DNA from: Streptomyces sp. CB02959
GTDB taxonomy: Bacteria; Actinomycetota; Actinomycetes; Streptomycetales; Streptomycetaceae
Direction of reading: 5' to 3'
DNA: 63,718 nucleotides
Assembly: GCF_002803155.1 (NCBI RefSeq)
Contig: NZ_NNBP01000043.1
Coordinates: 1 to 63,718, forward strand
The position numbers and the translations under genes are program-made. The notes below the pieces were generated by a model, which was not told where the DNA came from, ran no database searches, and was given only the letters and a program-made list of their open reading frames with translations. Shown piece after piece: positions 18,148 through 27,773 of this stretch; within the stretch, counting starts at the first letter, position 1, and every line of letters begins with the position of its first letter.

Positions 18148-18254
18148 CGTCTTCTCTGGGTCCGTGGGAGCTTCCTTTGCTTGGGAGTGGTTGTTCGGCC
18201 GTGCTCTGCGAGGGCGTTTGAAGTAGGCAGATTGCCCTTGATGCCCTAGCAAGC

Positions 18255-18372
18255 TCATCGCCAGGTGAGGGTCGACTCGTCCGTTATGCGCCTCGCGAAG
18301 TTGTCGATCGACGCGATGTGGATCATGGCTTCGGAGCTGGCGGTGAGGGTCTCGTAGGCGCGGGCGAGGCGG
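18255..18372 (-). pseudogene. IS5-type transposase, last ~38 residues
   Basis: The minus strand reads RRLARAYETLTASSEAMIHI, then DNFARRITDESTLTW and a stop. This is the C-terminal end typical of one IS5 subgroup. The rest of the gene is gone, and a differently oriented IS5 fragment starts at its 5' side. Confidence 0.55.
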
Positions 18373-18375
18373 CGG

Positions 18376-18542
18376 TGCACCACTTGATCGTCGACCGTCA
18401 CGGAACCCCTCTCGCCGTCACGCTCACCGGCGGCAACCGCGACGACAGCACCCAACTCCTGGCACTGCTGGACACGGTCGCACCGATCCGGGGACTTCGC
18501 GGACGCCCCCGGCGCAAGCCCCGATGCCTGGATGCCCCGTAA
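18376..18542 (+). pseudogene. IS5-type transposase, catalytic-domain fragment
   Basis: HHLIVDRHGTPLAVTLTGGN and RDDSTQLLALLDTVAP followed by GRPRRKP are the middle of an IS5 DDE domain. The N-terminal half and the end are missing. It stands head to head with the fragment at 18255-18372. Both are debris; 18543-18709 holds no recognisable gene. Confidence 0.6.
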
Positions 18543-18709
18543 AGTCTGCGCTCAGCCTCTTCGGTGACTGCGGCGAGCGGTGACAGGTACTGGGCCTGCG
18601 GGCCGACGCAACGTTCGGAGACTCGCTCGTGTACGCCGCGCGCCTCACGCCGAGGCCGACCCGTGCCGGAAGGCCGGACACGCGCATGCGAAGGGATGAC
18701 CGGCCCGAA

Positions 18710-19642
18710 TCAAGTGTGGGGCCGGAGCCGGTCGTTGAGTGCGGCACCGACGTCGGGGCAGTTCTTCCGGATGGTGTCGAGGAAGGCGCGCAGCACCGGG
18801 GAGTGATCGCGGGCCGCGAAGGACAGGACGAGATCGGGCAGGTGCGTGCGCGGGGTCACTTCACAGAACCGCACTCCCGGACGCGGGACCGCCCTCATGC
18901 GGGACGGCCCCAGGCCGACGCCCACGCCCGAGGCGGCGAGGCCGATGATCGTGTGCACGTCCCTCGCGACGGTCGCGCCGCCGAGAGCCGATGAGTCCGT
19001 GCCCAGCAGGGTGCGCAGTCCGGCGACTACAGCGGGCTCGTCCTCGCCGGCCGACACGATCAGCGACTGTCGCCGCAACTGGTCGGCACTTACCGACTGT
19101 TGGCCCGCGTACGGGTGCACCGTACTTACCACAGCGATCACGTGGTCGCGTCCGATCGGGACGGACACGAGGTGCTCGGCTCCGGCACCCCGTGGCGGGC
19201 CGAGGGTGAGGGCCACGTCCAGCTCCCCGGCGACGAGAGCTGAGCTGCTGCGGCTGGTCGCCATCTCGTGCAGTTCCAGTCTCACGTCGGGCCGTTCACG
19301 GCCGAACCGGCTCAGGACGCCCGGCAGCGGGTCGAGCAGTGCCGAGGCGATGAAGCCGAGGCGCAGACGCCCCGTCTCGCCGCGCGCGGCCCGGCCCGCG
19401 TCGACCGTGGCCGCCGCGATCTCGTCGAGCGCCCGGCGTGCCCGCGCGAGGAACGCCTCACCGGCGGCGGTCGGGAACACCCCCTGACGTGTGCGGTCGA
19501 ACAGCCGGGCCCCGACCTCGCGCTCCAGGTCGGCGATCTGCTTGGACAGCGGCGGCTGCGCGATGCCCAGCTCGCCGGCCGCCCGGCCGAAGTGTTCGTG
19601 CTCGGCGAGAGCAACCGCGTACCGCAGGTGTCGCGCTTCCAT
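18710..19642 (-). CDS. LysR-family transcriptional regulator
   Basis: This 310-aa protein has the LysR N-terminal helix-turn-helix: HLRYAVALAEHEHFGRAAGE, LGIAQPPLSKQIADLEREVG, then LFDRTRQGVFPTAAGEAFL. A two-lobed periplasmic-binding-like effector domain follows from about residue 90. The length is normal. It is divergent from the hydrolase-MFS operon with an 81-bp gap, the classical arrangement for a LysR protein controlling the neighbouring genes. It likely responds to the substrate of the hydrolase or exporter; this is inference. Confidence 0.88.
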   Translation of the reverse strand: MEARHLRYAVALAEHEHFGRAAGELGIAQPPLSKQIADLEREVGARLFDRTRQGVFPTAAGEAFLARARRALDEIAAATVDAGRAARGETGRLRLGFIASALLDPLPGVLSRFGRERPDVRLELHEMATSRSSSALVAGELDVALTLGPPRGAGAEHLVSVPIGRDHVIAVVSTVHPYAGQQSVSADQLRRQSLIVSAGEDEPAVVAGLRTLLGTDSSALGGATVARDVHTIIGLAASGVGVGLGPSRMRAVPRPGVRFCEVTPRTHLPDLVLSFAARDHSPVLRAFLDTIRKNCPDVGAALNDRLRPHT

Positions 19643-19723
19643 GACTCGCCCTCCATCCCGTCGATCCCATCGGCTGCCGACAAGACCTCAAAGATATTGC
19701 CATGCCACTTACCAGATCTATGA

Positions 19724-20605
19724 ATGGATGGCGCTGTGGTTCCTGTCTGGAATGGAGCCGTGAAGAACATATCTCTGACCGACACCGTCTTCGTTTTCGT
19801 GCACGGCGCCTGGCACAGCTCCGGACAGTGGGCAGCGACGCAGCGCGCGCTGGCCGGACTGGGCGCCGCGAGCGTGGCCGTCGACATGCCGGGGCACGGC
19901 TTCGACGCACCCCTGCCCACCGGATACCTGCTGCCCGGCCAGCCGGGCCTGCTGACCGAGAAGTCACGGCTCGCCTCCCTGACGATGGACGACTGCGCCG
20001 AGGCAGTACTGAGCGTCCTGCGCCAGGTGCGTCACCATCGCACTGTCGTGCTCGTCGCGCACAGCGCGGGCGGCGGTCCCGCGTCCCTGGCCGCGGAGCG
20101 GGCGCCCGAGCTGGTGGACCGGATCGTCTACCTGTCCGCGTTCGTCCCGGGCGGGCGGCCGCGGTTCTTCGACTACCTGGGCTCACCCGAGAACGCCACC
20201 GCGCTGGGCCAGAACCTGAACCTCGGCGACCCCGGGGCCCTGGGCGCCGTAAGGATCAATCCGCTCTCACCGGATCCCGCCTACCTCGACGAACTGCGGG
20301 AAACCCACTACCACGACACCCCGCTGGACCGCTTTGACCGGTGGCGGTCCGCGCTGAGCCCTGATCTGCCCCTGGCGATCCCGACGGCTCCGGTCACCCT
20401 GACCGCGGCACGGTGGGGACGAATTCCACGAACTTTCCTGCGCTGCGCCGAGGACCGGGCGCTGGCACCGGCCGCGCAGGACCTGATGATCGCGGAAGCC
20501 GACCGGGCCTTCCCCGGTAACCCGTTCACTGTGCATACCCTGCCCGGCAGCCACAGCCCGTTCGCAGCCCGGCCGGGCGAGCTCGCCGCGGTCCTCGCCT
20601 CGTGA
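19724..20605 (+). CDS. Alpha/beta-hydrolase
   Basis: The product is up to 293 aa and has an alpha/beta-hydrolase fold of the salicylate-esterase/MenH-like type. FVHGAWHSSGQW is the oxyanion loop, VAHSAGGGPA contains the nucleophile Ser, CAEDRALAP holds the likely acid Asp, and LPGSHSPF holds the catalytic His. The ATG at 19724 has no clear RBS; a GTG at 19760 would give a shorter protein starting just before the first strand. Its TGA overlaps the GTG of the MFS gene (GTGA), so the two are coupled. Substrate unknown. Confidence 0.85.
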   Translation: MDGAVVPVWNGAVKNISLTDTVFVFVHGAWHSSGQWAATQRALAGLGAASVAVDMPGHGFDAPLPTGYLLPGQPGLLTEKSRLASLTMDDCAEAVLSVLRQVRHHRTVVLVAHSAGGGPASLAAERAPELVDRIVYLSAFVPGGRPRFFDYLGSPENATALGQNLNLGDPGALGAVRINPLSPDPAYLDELRETHYHDTPLDRFDRWRSALSPDLPLAIPTAPVTLTAARWGRIPRTFLRCAEDRALAPAAQDLMIAEADRAFPGNPFTVHTLPGSHSPFAARPGELAAVLAS

Positions 20606-22000
20606 GCCGGCATCGGCCCGTGAGCCGGCATCGGCCCGTGAAGGGTTCCCCGTTCCTGAGCGCGGGACGGCTCGCGGCCGGTGGCGGCGGGCGGCTCGTA
20701 CTGCCGGTCGTGCTGTGCGCGACATTCGTGCAGTTGCTCAACGTCACCGTCGCGCAGATCGCCGCCCCGGCGATCCGGGCGGACCTGGGTGCCGGCTCAG
20801 GTGCCGTGCAGCTGATACCGGCCGGGTACACCCTGACCTGCGCCTGCTTGCTCATCACGGCCGCGCGCCTCGGCGACCGGTACGGCTACCACCGGCTGTT
20901 CGCGCTGGGCACCGTCGTCTTCATGGCCGGTTCAGTAGCCGCCGCGTGTGCTCCCGATGCCACGTTCCTCATCGCGGCCCGGCTGGTCCAGGGCGCGGGC
21001 AGCGGCTTGGTCGCCCCGCAGGTTCTGTCGATCATCCAGGTCACCGTCCCCGCTGCCCGGCGCCCACGGGCTCTCGGCCTGTTCGGTGCCACGATGGGAG
21101 TGGCGTCGCTGGCCGGGCCGCTGATCGGCGGACTCCTCGTCGGCGCCGACCTCTTCGGTCTCGGCTGGCGCTCGGTGTTCCTGGTCACGGTGCCGGTGGC
21201 ACTCGTCTCGCTCGCGGGCGCGACCGTACTGCCTCGCACGCGAGGCGCGGCCGGACAGCGCGTGGACGGGGTGGGCGTGTCGCTGACCACCGTGGGCTTC
21301 GGTGCGCTGGTGCTGCCGCTCGCGCTGGGAGGGGAAGCCGACCGGCCCTGGTGGACATGGGCCACTCTGGCCGTTTCCGCGGCCGTTCTCGGCTGCTTCG
21401 CCCTGACTCTCCCGCACCAGCCGGATCCCCTGGTGCATCCGTCGCTGTTCCGCGACCGGAGGGCGCGTGCGGGGATGCTGCTGGTGTTCGTGTTCAACTC
21501 CGGGGTGCCGTCCTTCACGTATCTGCTGTTCCTGCATCTGCAGTCGGCCATCGGGTATCCCGCCCTCACGGCCGCGCTGACGTCGGCTCCCTTCGCGGCC
21601 GCGGCCGTGCTGGGCAGCCGTAGCGCACCCGCGCTGGCCCGCCGACACGGGTCGGCCGTGCTCACGGTCCCGGCGCTGGTATTGGCGGGGACGGCCCTGG
21701 CTCTCGCGCCGCTCATCGGCACGGCGGCCGGACGCTGGGCGGCGTTGCCGGTCCTGGCTCTCGGCGGCGCCGCGTTCGGCTCGTTCACCGCCTCGGTGTT
21801 CGCGTCGGTGCTGGCTAGGGTGGACGGCTCCGCGGCCGGTTCTGTGTCCGGGCCGTTGCCCACGGCTCAGCAACTGGGCGGGTCGATCGGGGTGGCTGCG
21901 GCGGGGCTCGTCTACTTCGCACCCGCCGCCGGCCCGGGCGCCGCATTTCGGCACGCCATGACCTACGAGGCCGCCGTCTTCACCGCCACCGCGCCTTTCT
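20602..22000 (+). CDS. MFS exporter (14-helix EmrB/QacA type), altered 3' end
   Basis: This is a proton-driven multidrug-type exporter. It has VTVAQIAAPAIRADLGAG with the first helix, RLGDRYGYHRLFALG (the loop 2-3 motif A), and about 13 helices up to 21990. The last helix is missing: at about 22000 the sequence passes into a 35-bp repeat shared with the region behind the fMet tRNA. The frame then runs on without homology to 22431, antisense to the lipoprotein gene. The first 36 bases are two perfect 18-bp tandem copies, which give GTG codons at 20602, 20620 and 20638. The start is therefore ambiguous. Confidence 0.8.
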
Positions 22001-22035
22001 ACCGGGCCTTCACTGTTCGCGCTCTCGATCGAGGT
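22001..22035 (+). repeat. 35-bp direct repeat, left copy
   Basis: This segment matches 34317-34351 at 33 of 35 positions in the same orientation. The right copy is the right arm of the tRNA terminator plus the sequence behind it. The left copy lies exactly where MFS similarity ends. Confidence 0.75.
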
Positions 22036-22179
22036 GAGGCGACAGCGGAGTTAGGGGCCCCAGTAGGAACGGACCAGGGGCGCGCAGGCTGTCGAGGGCG
22101 ACAGCTGGTCCTTGCCTCGCCACCAAGGTTCACAGGAACAACTTCCTGGCCACGGGTACAGGGGCTCACTCAGGGGGAC

Positions 22180-22710
22180 TCAGGGGGACTGAGGAGAACT
22201 CACGGGATGTCGCACAGCGTAGTCGGAGCAGTGGGTGGCCGGGGTGGTGTGGCCTGTGCCGGTCAGTTCCACCAGTGCCGTTACGGACGCCGTGCACGTG
22301 AGCTGTCCGAGTGCGAGAGGGGTGAGTGCGGTCGGGTCGTAGGGCAGGGTGACGCGCAGCCGCCCGGGGGCGTTCGGGGTGGCGGTCACCTTGGCCAAGG
22401 CAGTTTCCAAGGTGCCGGTCAGGGGCGGTAGCGCGCTGGTCAGGCCCTGCTTGTGGTCTTCGGGTGAGGGGCCGGCGAGGAGGGCGCGGACGGCTTCGGT
22501 GGGTGAGGTGATGCCGGCGGCGGAGCGCTCGGCGGGGTGCAGTGTTCTGCCTTTGAGGAAAAAGACGGCGGTGCCTGCCGCGATTCCGGTGGCGGGCTCG
22601 CCGGCTCCCATGGGCTTGGACGCGTCGATCGCCGGGCCGGTGCCGCAGCTTGTGAGGCCGAGGAGGAGCACGGGGAGGAGAGGGCGAAGGAGGCGGCTGC
22701 TCTGTGTCAT
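22180..22710 (-). CDS. Lipoprotein of AfsQ-like two-component operon 1
   Basis: This 176-aa lipoprotein has lipobox LTSC (PVLLLGLTSCG). A small extracytoplasmic domain follows, with AVFFLKGRTLHPAERSAAG and SPTEAVRALLAGPSPEDH, as in GerMN-like lipoproteins that accompany Streptomyces sensor kinases (AfsQ3 is an example). It probably tunes the kinase outside the membrane. Its ATG overlaps the kinase TGA by four bases. The paralogue at 35846-36436 has the same position and layout. Confidence 0.8.
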   Translation of the reverse strand: MTQSSRLLRPLLPVLLLGLTSCGTGPAIDASKPMGAGEPATGIAAGTAVFFLKGRTLHPAERSAAGITSPTEAVRALLAGPSPEDHKQGLTSALPPLTGTLETALAKVTATPNAPGRLRVTLPYDPTALTPLALGQLTCTASVTALVELTGTGHTTPATHCSDYAVRHPVSSPQSP

Positions 22711-24158
22711 GTGCCCTCTCCTGTCGTGGGGGTGCGTGGGAATTCCGCGGTGAAGACGGCTCCGCCGTGCGGGCCGTTGGCTGCGGTCAGGGTGCCGCCG
22801 TGCAGGCGGGTGTTCTCCCAGGCGATGGCGAGGCCGAGGCCGCTGCCCTCGGAGCGTGACCGGGCCTGGTCGGCTTTGAAGAAGCGGTCGAAGAGATGTG
22901 CGCTGGTCTCGGGGGACAGTCCGCCGCCGTGGTCGGTGACGCTGATCCGTACGCAATCCTCGTTGCCCTCGGATGCGGTCACCCGGACGGTCACGGGGGG
23001 CGCTCCGTGGCGCAGGGCGTTGCCGATGAGGTTGGCCATGACGACGTCGAGGCGGCGGGGGTCCAGGCGCGCGGTGACGGGGGGTTCGGGGAAGTCGGTG
23101 GAGACTTCGTCCTGCCAGCCGCGGGCGCGTAGGCAGGCGCGTACGGCTTCGGCTACGTCGATGTCGCAGGCGATCAGGGTGTTGGCGCCCGCGTCGAAGC
23201 GGGAGATTTCCATCAGGTCGTCGACGAGCCGGGCGAGGCGGTCGGCTTCGGTGGTGACCAGGCGGGCCGCCCGGCTTATGTCCGGTCGGAGGGTGTCGGC
23301 GCTGTCGTCGAGGACGTCGCTGACGGCGACCATCGTGGCGACGGGTGTCCGTAGTTCGTGGGAGACGTCGGCTGCGAAGCGGCGGGCGGAGGCTTCCATT
23401 CTGCGGAGTTCGCCGATCGTGGTCTCCAGTGTGGCGGTCGATTCGTTGAACGCCTTGGTGAGGTCGGCCAGTTCGTCGTTTCCGGTGACCTTGATACGGC
23501 TGGTGAGATCGCCGTCGGCCATGCGGCGGGCGCCGTGCTGGAGCCGGCGTACGGGGCGCAGTACGCCGCGGGCTGCGAGCAGTGCGGGCGGCACGGCGAG
23601 GACGAGCGCGGGGATCGCGCCGTACTGGGCGGCGACCCACACGGCGGCCTTCGCGTCGTTGAGGAAGCGCAGTGGGGTGGCTCCGTAGACCACGATGCCG
23701 GAGGGTTGTCCGCTGTCGGCGAAGGTGATCGGGGTGCCGGCCGTGAGCCAGGGGGCGCCGTCCTGGGTGACGCGCTGGAAGGTCAGTTCCCGGTTGGCGG
23801 TGACATCACGGCGGAGGGTTTCGGGGATGGCGGGGCCGCCCTGGGCCGAGGTCACGGATTTGGTGCCGTAGGAGACGGTGATGATCCGGAAGCCGCTGCC
23901 GGAGGCAACTTTTCCGGCGAAGGAGGTGAGCTGGGCGCGAGTGGGCGGGTAGGGCAGGTCGTCGGCGAACGTGGTGGTCGCGCCTCGCAGGCTGTTGAGG
24001 AGGGTGTCCTGTCCGGTCCGGAGGATCGAGATGTGCGCCTGGTAGTAGGTGAATCCCGCCGTCGCCACCACGCTGGTGGCCGCGACCAGCAGGTATCCGG
24101 CGATCAGTCGGCCCCGCAGCCCGAACGACAGGCGCTTGATCAGAGAGAGGCGCTTCAC
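22707..24158 (-). CDS. Sensor histidine kinase, AfsQ2-like (system 1)
   Basis: The 483-aa kinase has a first membrane helix at about residues 12-38 and an extracellular sensor of about 120 residues. A second helix (IPALVLAVPPALLAARGVL) precedes the HAMP linker. The H-box is FAADVSHELRTPVATM, the N-box NLIGNALRHG, the G-boxes DHGGGLS and GSGLGLAI, with FDRFFKAD between. The GTG start at 24156-24158 overlaps the regulator's TGA (GTGA). The operon order regulator-kinase-lipoprotein is that of afsQ1-Q2-Q3. The signal is unknown; a divergent glycosidase suggests the cell envelope. Confidence 0.88.
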   Translation of the reverse strand: MKRLSLIKRLSFGLRGRLIAGYLLVAATSVVATAGFTYYQAHISILRTGQDTLLNSLRGATTTFADDLPYPPTRAQLTSFAGKVASGSGFRIITVSYGTKSVTSAQGGPAIPETLRRDVTANRELTFQRVTQDGAPWLTAGTPITFADSGQPSGIVVYGATPLRFLNDAKAAVWVAAQYGAIPALVLAVPPALLAARGVLRPVRRLQHGARRMADGDLTSRIKVTGNDELADLTKAFNESTATLETTIGELRRMEASARRFAADVSHELRTPVATMVAVSDVLDDSADTLRPDISRAARLVTTEADRLARLVDDLMEISRFDAGANTLIACDIDVAEAVRACLRARGWQDEVSTDFPEPPVTARLDPRRLDVVMANLIGNALRHGAPPVTVRVTASEGNEDCVRISVTDHGGGLSPETSAHLFDRFFKADQARSRSEGSGLGLAIAWENTRLHGGTLTAANGPHGGAVFTAEFPRTPTTGEGT

Positions 24159-24835
24159 AGCGGTCCGAAGCGGTAGCCGAAGCCGCGCGCCGTCTGTATG
24201 TAGCGGGCGGATGTCGGATCGTCCTCGATCTTCGTACGGAGCCGGGCGATGCCGGAGTCCACCAGGCGTGCGTCGGCCGACGGGTCGTGGCCCCATACCG
24301 TTTCGAGCAGTTCCTGCCGGGTGAACACGTGGCCGGGGTCCGCCGACAGGTGCAGCAGCAGGCGTAGTTCCAGCGGGGTGAGGGCGACGGGGTGTCCGTT
24401 CTTGGTGATGCTGAGACCGGAGCGGTTCAGGGTGAGCTCCTCGTAGATCTCGGTGGCTGTGGTCGCGGGTGAGGGGTCCTGCCCGCGCAGGACGGCGCGG
24501 ATACGGGCATCGAGGACCCGGCCGCGTACGGGCTTGACCACGTAGTCGTCCGCGCCCGCGTCGAGGCCGCGCACGATGTCGGAGTCGTCACCACGGGCCG
24601 TGAGCATGATGACGGGCACTGGCCAGGAGGCGCGGATGCGGCGGCAGACTTCGAAACCGTCGGTGTCCGGCAGCATCAGGTCGAGGACGACCAGGTCGGT
24701 GCGCGTTGTCCGCAGCGCCGTGAGACCCGCGTGGCCGGACGCAGCGGCGTGGACCTGGTGGCCCTGGTGCTCCAGGGCCAGCTGAAGGCCGTCGCGCAGG
24801 GACTGGTCGTCCTCGATGAGCAGAATCCGTGGCAT
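24155..24835 (-). CDS. OmpR-type response regulator, AfsQ1-like (system 1)
   Basis: The product (226 aa) has a receiver domain with the DD pair in LLIEDDQ, the phospho-acceptor in VVLDLMLPDTDGF, the Thr of MLTARG and the Lys of YVVKP. A winged-helix output domain follows, with LTPLELRLLLHLSADPGHVF and a final RYIQTARGFGYRFGPL. It heads the operon and is divergent from the membrane-protein/GH84 pair across a 213-bp gap, so control of those genes is plausible but not shown. Confidence 0.9.
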   Translation of the reverse strand: MPRILLIEDDQSLRDGLQLALEHQGHQVHAAASGHAGLTALRTTRTDLVVLDLMLPDTDGFEVCRRIRASWPVPVIMLTARGDDSDIVRGLDAGADDYVVKPVRGRVLDARIRAVLRGQDPSPATTATEIYEELTLNRSGLSITKNGHPVALTPLELRLLLHLSADPGHVFTRQELLETVWGHDPSADARLVDSGIARLRTKIEDDPTSARYIQTARGFGYRFGPL

Positions 24836-25048
24836 AAGGAAATTATGGCTACCTCTGCCAGCAGATCCGGGCAGCAGGCCCCCTCCGGAAGCTTTGTTAC
24901 GGTCCGTCCACATTCTGCCCACAGGCAGCGGACAAAACGCGGAAACGCTGGCTGGGTGAGCGATCACCGCCGTCGCCGAGGCGCCGCCCGCCGGAACCCC
25001 TCCGGCCAGGAGCGCCCGCCCGTACCCTCCGCACCCACAGGAACCTCC

Positions 25049-25450
25049 ATGAACCGTACCCCTCCCCCCGCCCCGGAACGCCCCGCACCGGCTGTACCTC
25101 GCACCTCCGTGCGCGGCTGCACCCCCGCTCAGACGACAGCCGTAGTGCTACTGGTCTTCGGGGGGTTCCTGCTGCCCGTCGTCGGCTGGCTGATCGGCCT
25201 GGCCGTGTGGTTGCCGGCCCGCGGATGGAGCGGTCGCGCCAAAGTGGCGGGGGCTCTGGTGTGGCCGCTGGCCGCTCTGGTGGTGATCCTCACCAGTGCC
25301 GTGGCGTACTGGCTGGTACTGCCACTGGGCGACCCCGTCTCCTCCGTCGCCACCTCTCTGTTCCTCCTGGTGCCCGGCAGCTGGCTCGTCCTGCTGCTGC
25401 TGGCCACCTGGGCCCTGCTCGGTGCCCGCCGCACGGAGCAGAGCCGATGA
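25049..25450 (+). CDS. Small membrane protein coupled to GH84
   Basis: This 133-aa protein has a Pro-rich start and three hydrophobic segments: TTAVVLLVFGGFLLPVVGWL, VWPLAALVVILTSAVAYWLV and FLLVPGSWLVLLLLATWALL. No family is recognised. Its TGA overlaps the ATG of the GH84 gene (ATGA), so both are made together; it might anchor or export-assist the enzyme. It is divergent from the response regulator. Confidence 0.65.
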   Translation: MNRTPPPAPERPAPAVPRTSVRGCTPAQTTAVVLLVFGGFLLPVVGWLIGLAVWLPARGWSGRAKVAGALVWPLAALVVILTSAVAYWLVLPLGDPVSSVATSLFLLVPGSWLVLLLLATWALLGARRTEQSR

Positions 25451-27453
25451 TCCGCCGCAGGACCGTCACCGCATGGCTGGGCAGCGGGCTGCTCCTCGCA
25501 GGCTGCGCCCCCCTGGACAAGATGGGAAACCAAGGCCACGCAGCAGGCCCCCGCAGCACCCCCGATGTGCCCTCGATCACCCGGGCATCCGTCACCGGTA
25601 ATGACCTGCCCCGGGTGTCGCCGACCCCGCAGCAGATACGCCGTACCGGGCCCGACCTCTCCGTGCCGCTCCGTGTGGACCTGCTCACCGCACAGGGCAC
25701 CGACGCCCGCTCCGTCACTTTGGTGAAAACGGCATTGCGCCGCGCGGGTGCCACCGACGTCCGTGTCTCTCCCCTCGGCGGTGCCTCGCCTCCCGCAGCA
25801 CCGCTGACCGTCGTCATCGGAACCGTCTCGGCTCCGCACATGGCCGACAAGCTGGGACGCAGCAAGGCCTTCACCTCCGGGACACTGCCGCCTGAGGGCT
25901 ACCAGATCACCACCGGTGGCCTCGACGGCCATACCGGAGTGCTGCTCGCGGGCGCCGACGGCGACGGTGTCTACTACGCGGCCCAGACCTTCACCCAGCT
26001 GGCCACCGACGGCCGGATAGCGGGCGCCACGGTCGTCGACCACCCCGCCATGCCGCTGCGCGGGGTCGTCGAGGGTTTCTACGGCAAGCCCTGGACCCAC
26101 GAGGAACGCCTGGACCAGATCGCCTTCTACGGCTCCGTCAAGCTGAACACCTACCTGTACGCGCCCAAGGACGACCCGTACGAACGTGACCGCTGGCGTG
26201 AGCGCTACCCGAGGAAACTGGAACGCGAGCTGGCCGAGCTGGCCCAGCACGCCGCCGACCACCACGTGCGCTTCACCTATGTCCTGTCCCCGGGCAAGTC
26301 CATCACCTACAACGATGCGGGCGACCGCCAGGCCCTGACCGGCAAGCTCCAGTCCCTGTACAACCTGGGGATCAGGGACTTCGCCCTGGCCTTCGACGAC
26401 ATCCACCCGCTGCCCGTATGGAACGGTGCCGCGGACTTCGCCCGTTACGGGCCCGTCTCGGAGCAGTCCGCCGCCGCCGCTCAGGCCGACCTCGCCAACC
26501 GCATACAGCGCGAGTTCGTCGACCAGCACCGCGGCATGCGCCCGCTACAGTTCGTGCCCACGCAGTACAGCGACCTCGCCGACACCCCGTACAAGAAGAC
26601 CCTGCGCCGCGCCCTGGACGACCGCGTGCAGGTGTGGTGGACGGGCGCCGACGTGGTGCCCACCTCCATCACCACCGCACAGACCCGCCGAGCCGCCGAC
26701 GTGTGGGGCCACGACGTGCTGCTCTGGGACAACTACCCCACCAACGACTACGACCACGCCGCCGGACGCCTGCTGCTCGCCCCGTACGCCAAGCGCACCC
26801 CCAGGCTCGGCGAGCACCTCAGCGGCGTCGCGCTCAATCCGATGAACCAGGCATCGGCCAGCAAGATCGCCGAATTCACCGGCGCCGACTACGCCTGGAA
26901 CCCGCACGCCTACCGGCCCACCGACTCCTGGCACAGCGCCGCGGCACACATGACCGCACACGACCCGCAAGGCACCCGCGCCCTGCTGACCTTCCTCGAC
27001 ACCCAGCACCTGGCGCCCAGCTGGACCGGCACACCATGGCAGCCCGCAGCCCCTGCCCTCAAGGCCCGGCTGGATGCCGTCGAACGATCCTGGCGCACGG
27101 GCAGTAAACACCAGGCGGTCACGGCACTGCGCGCGCAGACACGCTCACTCGCCGAAGCCCCCACCGAGATCCGCAGAGCCGTCACCGACCCGGGTTTCGC
27201 CGCCGAGACCAAGCCCTGGCTGGACGCACTCACCCTGTGGGCCAAGGCCCTTGAGCACACCTGTGACGGGCTCGAACACCGCGCCAAGGGGGAGAAGGGC
27301 AAGGCCACCCGCTCGTTCACCGCAGCGGCCGAGCTCGCGCGCGAGGCGGCCGCGGTCCGCACCATCCCCGGCGCCACCCGCCCGCACGGCAACGTCAAGG
27401 TCGCCGACGGCGTACTCGACACCTTCATCCACCGAGCCGCGAAAACCCTGTAG
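25447..27453 (+). CDS. GH84 beta-N-acetylglucosaminidase (hyaluronidase/O-GlcNAcase-like) lipoprotein
   Basis: The 668-aa secreted lipoprotein (lipobox LAGC) hydrolyses terminal beta-linked N-acetylglucosamine or related sugars. An N-terminal GH20b-like domain (residues 60-195) is followed by the GH84 catalytic barrel. The barrel begins RGVVEGFYGKPWTHEERLDQ, then NTYLYAPKDDPY. The adjacent catalytic Asp pair is in FALAFDDIH. WDNYPTNDYD and LNPMNQA complete the active-site set. A C-terminal helical domain follows. It acts outside the membrane on glycans of the wall or of the environment. Transcribed with the small membrane protein. Confidence 0.9.
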   Translation: MIRRRTVTAWLGSGLLLAGCAPLDKMGNQGHAAGPRSTPDVPSITRASVTGNDLPRVSPTPQQIRRTGPDLSVPLRVDLLTAQGTDARSVTLVKTALRRAGATDVRVSPLGGASPPAAPLTVVIGTVSAPHMADKLGRSKAFTSGTLPPEGYQITTGGLDGHTGVLLAGADGDGVYYAAQTFTQLATDGRIAGATVVDHPAMPLRGVVEGFYGKPWTHEERLDQIAFYGSVKLNTYLYAPKDDPYERDRWRERYPRKLERELAELAQHAADHHVRFTYVLSPGKSITYNDAGDRQALTGKLQSLYNLGIRDFALAFDDIHPLPVWNGAADFARYGPVSEQSAAAAQADLANRIQREFVDQHRGMRPLQFVPTQYSDLADTPYKKTLRRALDDRVQVWWTGADVVPTSITTAQTRRAADVWGHDVLLWDNYPTNDYDHAAGRLLLAPYAKRTPRLGEHLSGVALNPMNQASASKIAEFTGADYAWNPHAYRPTDSWHSAAAHMTAHDPQGTRALLTFLDTQHLAPSWTGTPWQPAAPALKARLDAVERSWRTGSKHQAVTALRAQTRSLAEAPTEIRRAVTDPGFAAETKPWLDALTLWAKALEHTCDGLEHRAKGEKGKATRSFTAAAELAREAAAVRTIPGATRPHGNVKVADGVLDTFIHRAAKTL

Positions 27454-27637
27454 GACACTGAGCAAAGGCAGGTGTGCGGCATGCTGACCCGACCGAGACC
27501 CCCCAACGCCGCAGAACGCGAAGGCCAGACCGAACGGACGATGACGTGCGCAGCGCTCGCTCTCGCGCCGATCCGGCGCAGGACCGAAGCCTGGCTGCTC
27601 GCCTTCGTCGTGGCCGTCACCATGGGCGGATACATGT

Positions 27638-27766
27638 ATGGGCGACGTGCTGAACTTCGTCTTCACCCCCATCGAGCTGAACCACCCCGACCCGTTCGGC
27701 GTTACCGCCGGGCCGATGGAAGAGGACGGCTCCTGCGTGCGCCTGACCGAAGCGTTCGGCCGCTGA
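27638..27766 (+). CDS. Possible 42-aa small protein
   Basis: An ATG opens a short frame (FVFTPIELNHPDPFGVT, ending RLTEAFGR). It ends seven bases before the GTG of the next gene. Composition looks protein-like rather than antisense noise, but there is no clear RBS, and it may be the end of a lost gene. Just upstream (27570-27640) another frame contains RRRTEAWLLAFVVAVTMGGY, a single helix vaguely like the start of FtsW/RodA proteins. Confidence 0.3.
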   Translation: MGDVLNFVFTPIELNHPDPFGVTAGPMEEDGSCVRLTEAFGR

Positions 27767-27773
27767 CCCGCCC

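Noticed and set aside
22001..22431. C-terminal extension of the MFS exporter
   Set aside because: The frame stays open but the residues after the repeat are antisense to the lipoprotein gene and have no similarity to transporters.
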